Shown: positions 63,119 to 64,000 of the stretch, piece by piece
Position numbering within the stretch: the stretch's first letter is position 1
Layout: every line of letters begins with the position of its first letter
Assembly (NCBI GenBank): GCA_963751105.1
Contig: CAVVTG010000002.1
Coordinates: 1,240,001-1,304,000 of the forward strand
Direction of reading: 5' to 3'
Source of the DNA: JACVRW01 sp963751105
GTDB taxonomy: Bacteria > Actinomycetota > Thermoleophilia > Solirubrobacterales > Thermoleophilaceae
DNA length: 64,000 nucleotides
Notes under the pieces: generated by a model
The model's database searches: none
What the model saw: only the letters and a program-made list of their open reading frames with translations
Told to the model about the DNA's origin: nothing
Program-made: the position numbers and the translations under genes

Positions 63119-63437
63119 GGGACTGCCGGGGGCGCGCCCCCGCTTGCCGTTAAGGGGCTCGGCACGGGTTGCCGATACGTCCAGAAGGGGCATCACCGCG
63201 ATGGACCGCTACATCCACGTCACCGAGCAGGACGCTTGCGCTGGGGTCGCCGCGGCGTTCCGGTAGCAACGTCCGCGAGCTGCGGGCCGTTTCGGGAGCA
63301 GGGACGGAAGCATGAGCCCCGCAACCCGCACAGATATCGGGACTTGGACCTATCCGGCCCATGGGGCGCTTGGCTCATCGAGCACGATGGAGCAGGCCAA
63401 GGTCGGTCGACTGAGCCCTGGGGCTAGGCTCTGTCGA
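63119..63437. other. Gap without a supported gene
   Basis: Contains a GC-rich palindromic stretch (GGGGGCGCGCCCCC near 63129) and the tRNA-like segment at 63349-63362. Open frames are short and unlike known proteins. Confidence 0.5.
63349..63362 (+). repeat. Possible att site: partial copy of the tRNA-Met 3' end
   Basis: CCTATCCGGCCCAT matches CCTACCCGGCCCAT of the tRNA-Met T arm/acceptor (59712-59725) at 13 of 14 bases and in the same orientation. It lies 3.6 kb downstream, past the last phage-like fragment, as expected for the far attachment site of an element integrated at the tRNA. Confidence 0.5.
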
Positions 63438-63638
63438 ATGGCCGACGACGACGACGAGAGCACCAAGCGGCGCCGGCACCAGCGGGCGGCCACAAGGCAC
63501 GAGCGGGCCGCCCGGACGGATCGCGAGGCGGCCGACGCGTCCGATCTGTTCGGTGAGCCCGAGGCGGCCGAAGCTCACCGCGACGATGCTCGGCGGCACG
63601 AAGCCGACGCTGACGACGAGCGGCATCGGGCCGACTAG
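63438..63638 (+). CDS. Small highly charged protein
   Basis: 66 residues from ATG 63438 (MADDDDESTKRRRHQRAATR), with alternating Arg, Asp, Glu and His throughout and no hydrophobic core, ending DERHRAD. Probably a disordered or single-helix protein; not recognised. Confidence 0.5.
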   Translation: MADDDDESTKRRRHQRAATRHERAARTDREAADASDLFGEPEAAEAHRDDARRHEADADDERHRAD

Positions 63639-63691
63639 CGTCTGACGGCGGGACGGCTGGCCGACCGCGCAGGCCGCCAGAATCCGCATCG

Positions 63692-64000
63692 GTGACCACC
63701 CCGGCCCCCAACGGCGGCCCGAATCCGTGGCGGCTGATCGGCGCCCCCGTGGACTGCTCGGGGCGCGCCCGGGGCGAGGAGCGAGGGCCCGCGGCGCTCC
63801 GGGCGGCGGGGCTCGCCGCTGCGTTCGAGGCCGAGGACGCAGGCGACGTCGGGCCCCCGATCGACGACCCCAGGCGCGATCCGGACACCGGCGTGATCGG
63901 CTACCGCCGCATCGTCGAGGTCAACCGCGCGTTGAGGGACGCAGTGGGGGAAGCGATCGAGAAAGAGCGGAGGCCGCTCGTGGCCGGAGGCGACTGCAGC
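63692..64000 (+). CDS. Arginase/agmatinase family protein (3' end outside window)
   Basis: 103 residues from GTG 63692 to the window edge, open to the end. The ureohydrolase opening WRLIGAPVDCSGRARGEERG, then PAALRAAGLAAAF and the end RRPLVAGGDCS match the arginase fold. The last motif has Cys where classical arginases have the Mn-ligand His (GGDHS); such GGDC forms occur in a side branch of the family with unknown substrate. It lies outside the putative att-bounded region, so is probably host sequence. Confidence 0.82.
   Translation, partial: MTTPAPNGGPNPWRLIGAPVDCSGRARGEERGPAALRAAGLAAAFEAEDAGDVGPPIDDPRRDPDTGVIGYRRIVEVNRALRDAVGEAIEKERRPLVAGGDCS

Overview
The window is a GC-rich (about 70 %) actinobacterial chromosome segment, most likely from class Thermoleophilia (Solirubrobacterales or Gaiellales). 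This rests on codon bias, the frequent NTGA stop/start overlaps, an F420-type luciferase-like oxidoreductase, gene order, and an exported collagen-like protein of a type I associate with that group. The taxonomic call is an inference; there is no rRNA gene in the window.

Layout. (1) 0-4.2 kb: aromatic amino acid block aroC-aroKB(fused)-aroQ-pepQ. (2) 4.2-21.9 kb: a mixed block of TSUP permease, secreted GH15 glucosidase, catalytically dead Y-family polymerase imuB with a DUF6504 partner, GGDEF cyclase, NTF2-like gene flanked by two copies of a hairpin repeat, dnaE2, M48 protease, DUF72, an RsbW-like ATPase with a SpoIIE phosphatase, MBL hydrolase and small NTF2/SRPBCC genes. This block sits between pepQ and efp, which are adjacent in many actinobacteria. 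(3) 21.9-25.8 kb: efp-nusB-xseB-like-ispA-dxs. (4) 25.9-28.2 kb: M42 peptidase, OsmC and a small membrane protein. (5) 28.2-38.8 kb: tlyA-nadK-recN-pyrG-(collagen-like)-(M20)-nudix-xerD-mutM-grx-recO. (6) 38.8-45.6 kb: ppdK-dgt-dnaG-sigA-tRNA-Asn. (7) 45.6-53.3 kb: HNH protein, MoxR/DUF58/VWA cluster, a two-component pair, and a second VWA gene with an HtrA protease. (8) 53.4-59.5 kb: csoR, glycosyltransferase, LLM oxidoreductase, SDR, lipoprotein, VOC pseudogene and TetR. (9) 59.65 kb to the end: tRNA-Met followed by about 3.6 kb of small and broken phage-like genes, then the start of an arginase-family gene.

How it works together. Three near-identical LexA-type boxes (GCGAACATGYGTTCGT) lie on the start codons of imuB, dnaE2 and an HNH-domain gene, suggesting a small damage-inducible mutagenesis regulon whose third member is a nuclease-like protein. 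The imuB/dnaE2 pair is the known actinobacterial mutasome, but imuA is not in this window. recN and a response regulator each carry an apparent extra G in a G3 run, so at least part of the frameshifting may be base-calling error. The right end beyond tRNA-Met looks like a decayed integrated element: a broken HNH gene, a gene broken by a 25-bp tandem duplication, a capsid-delta-like ORF, and a 13/14 match to the tRNA 3' end at its far side.
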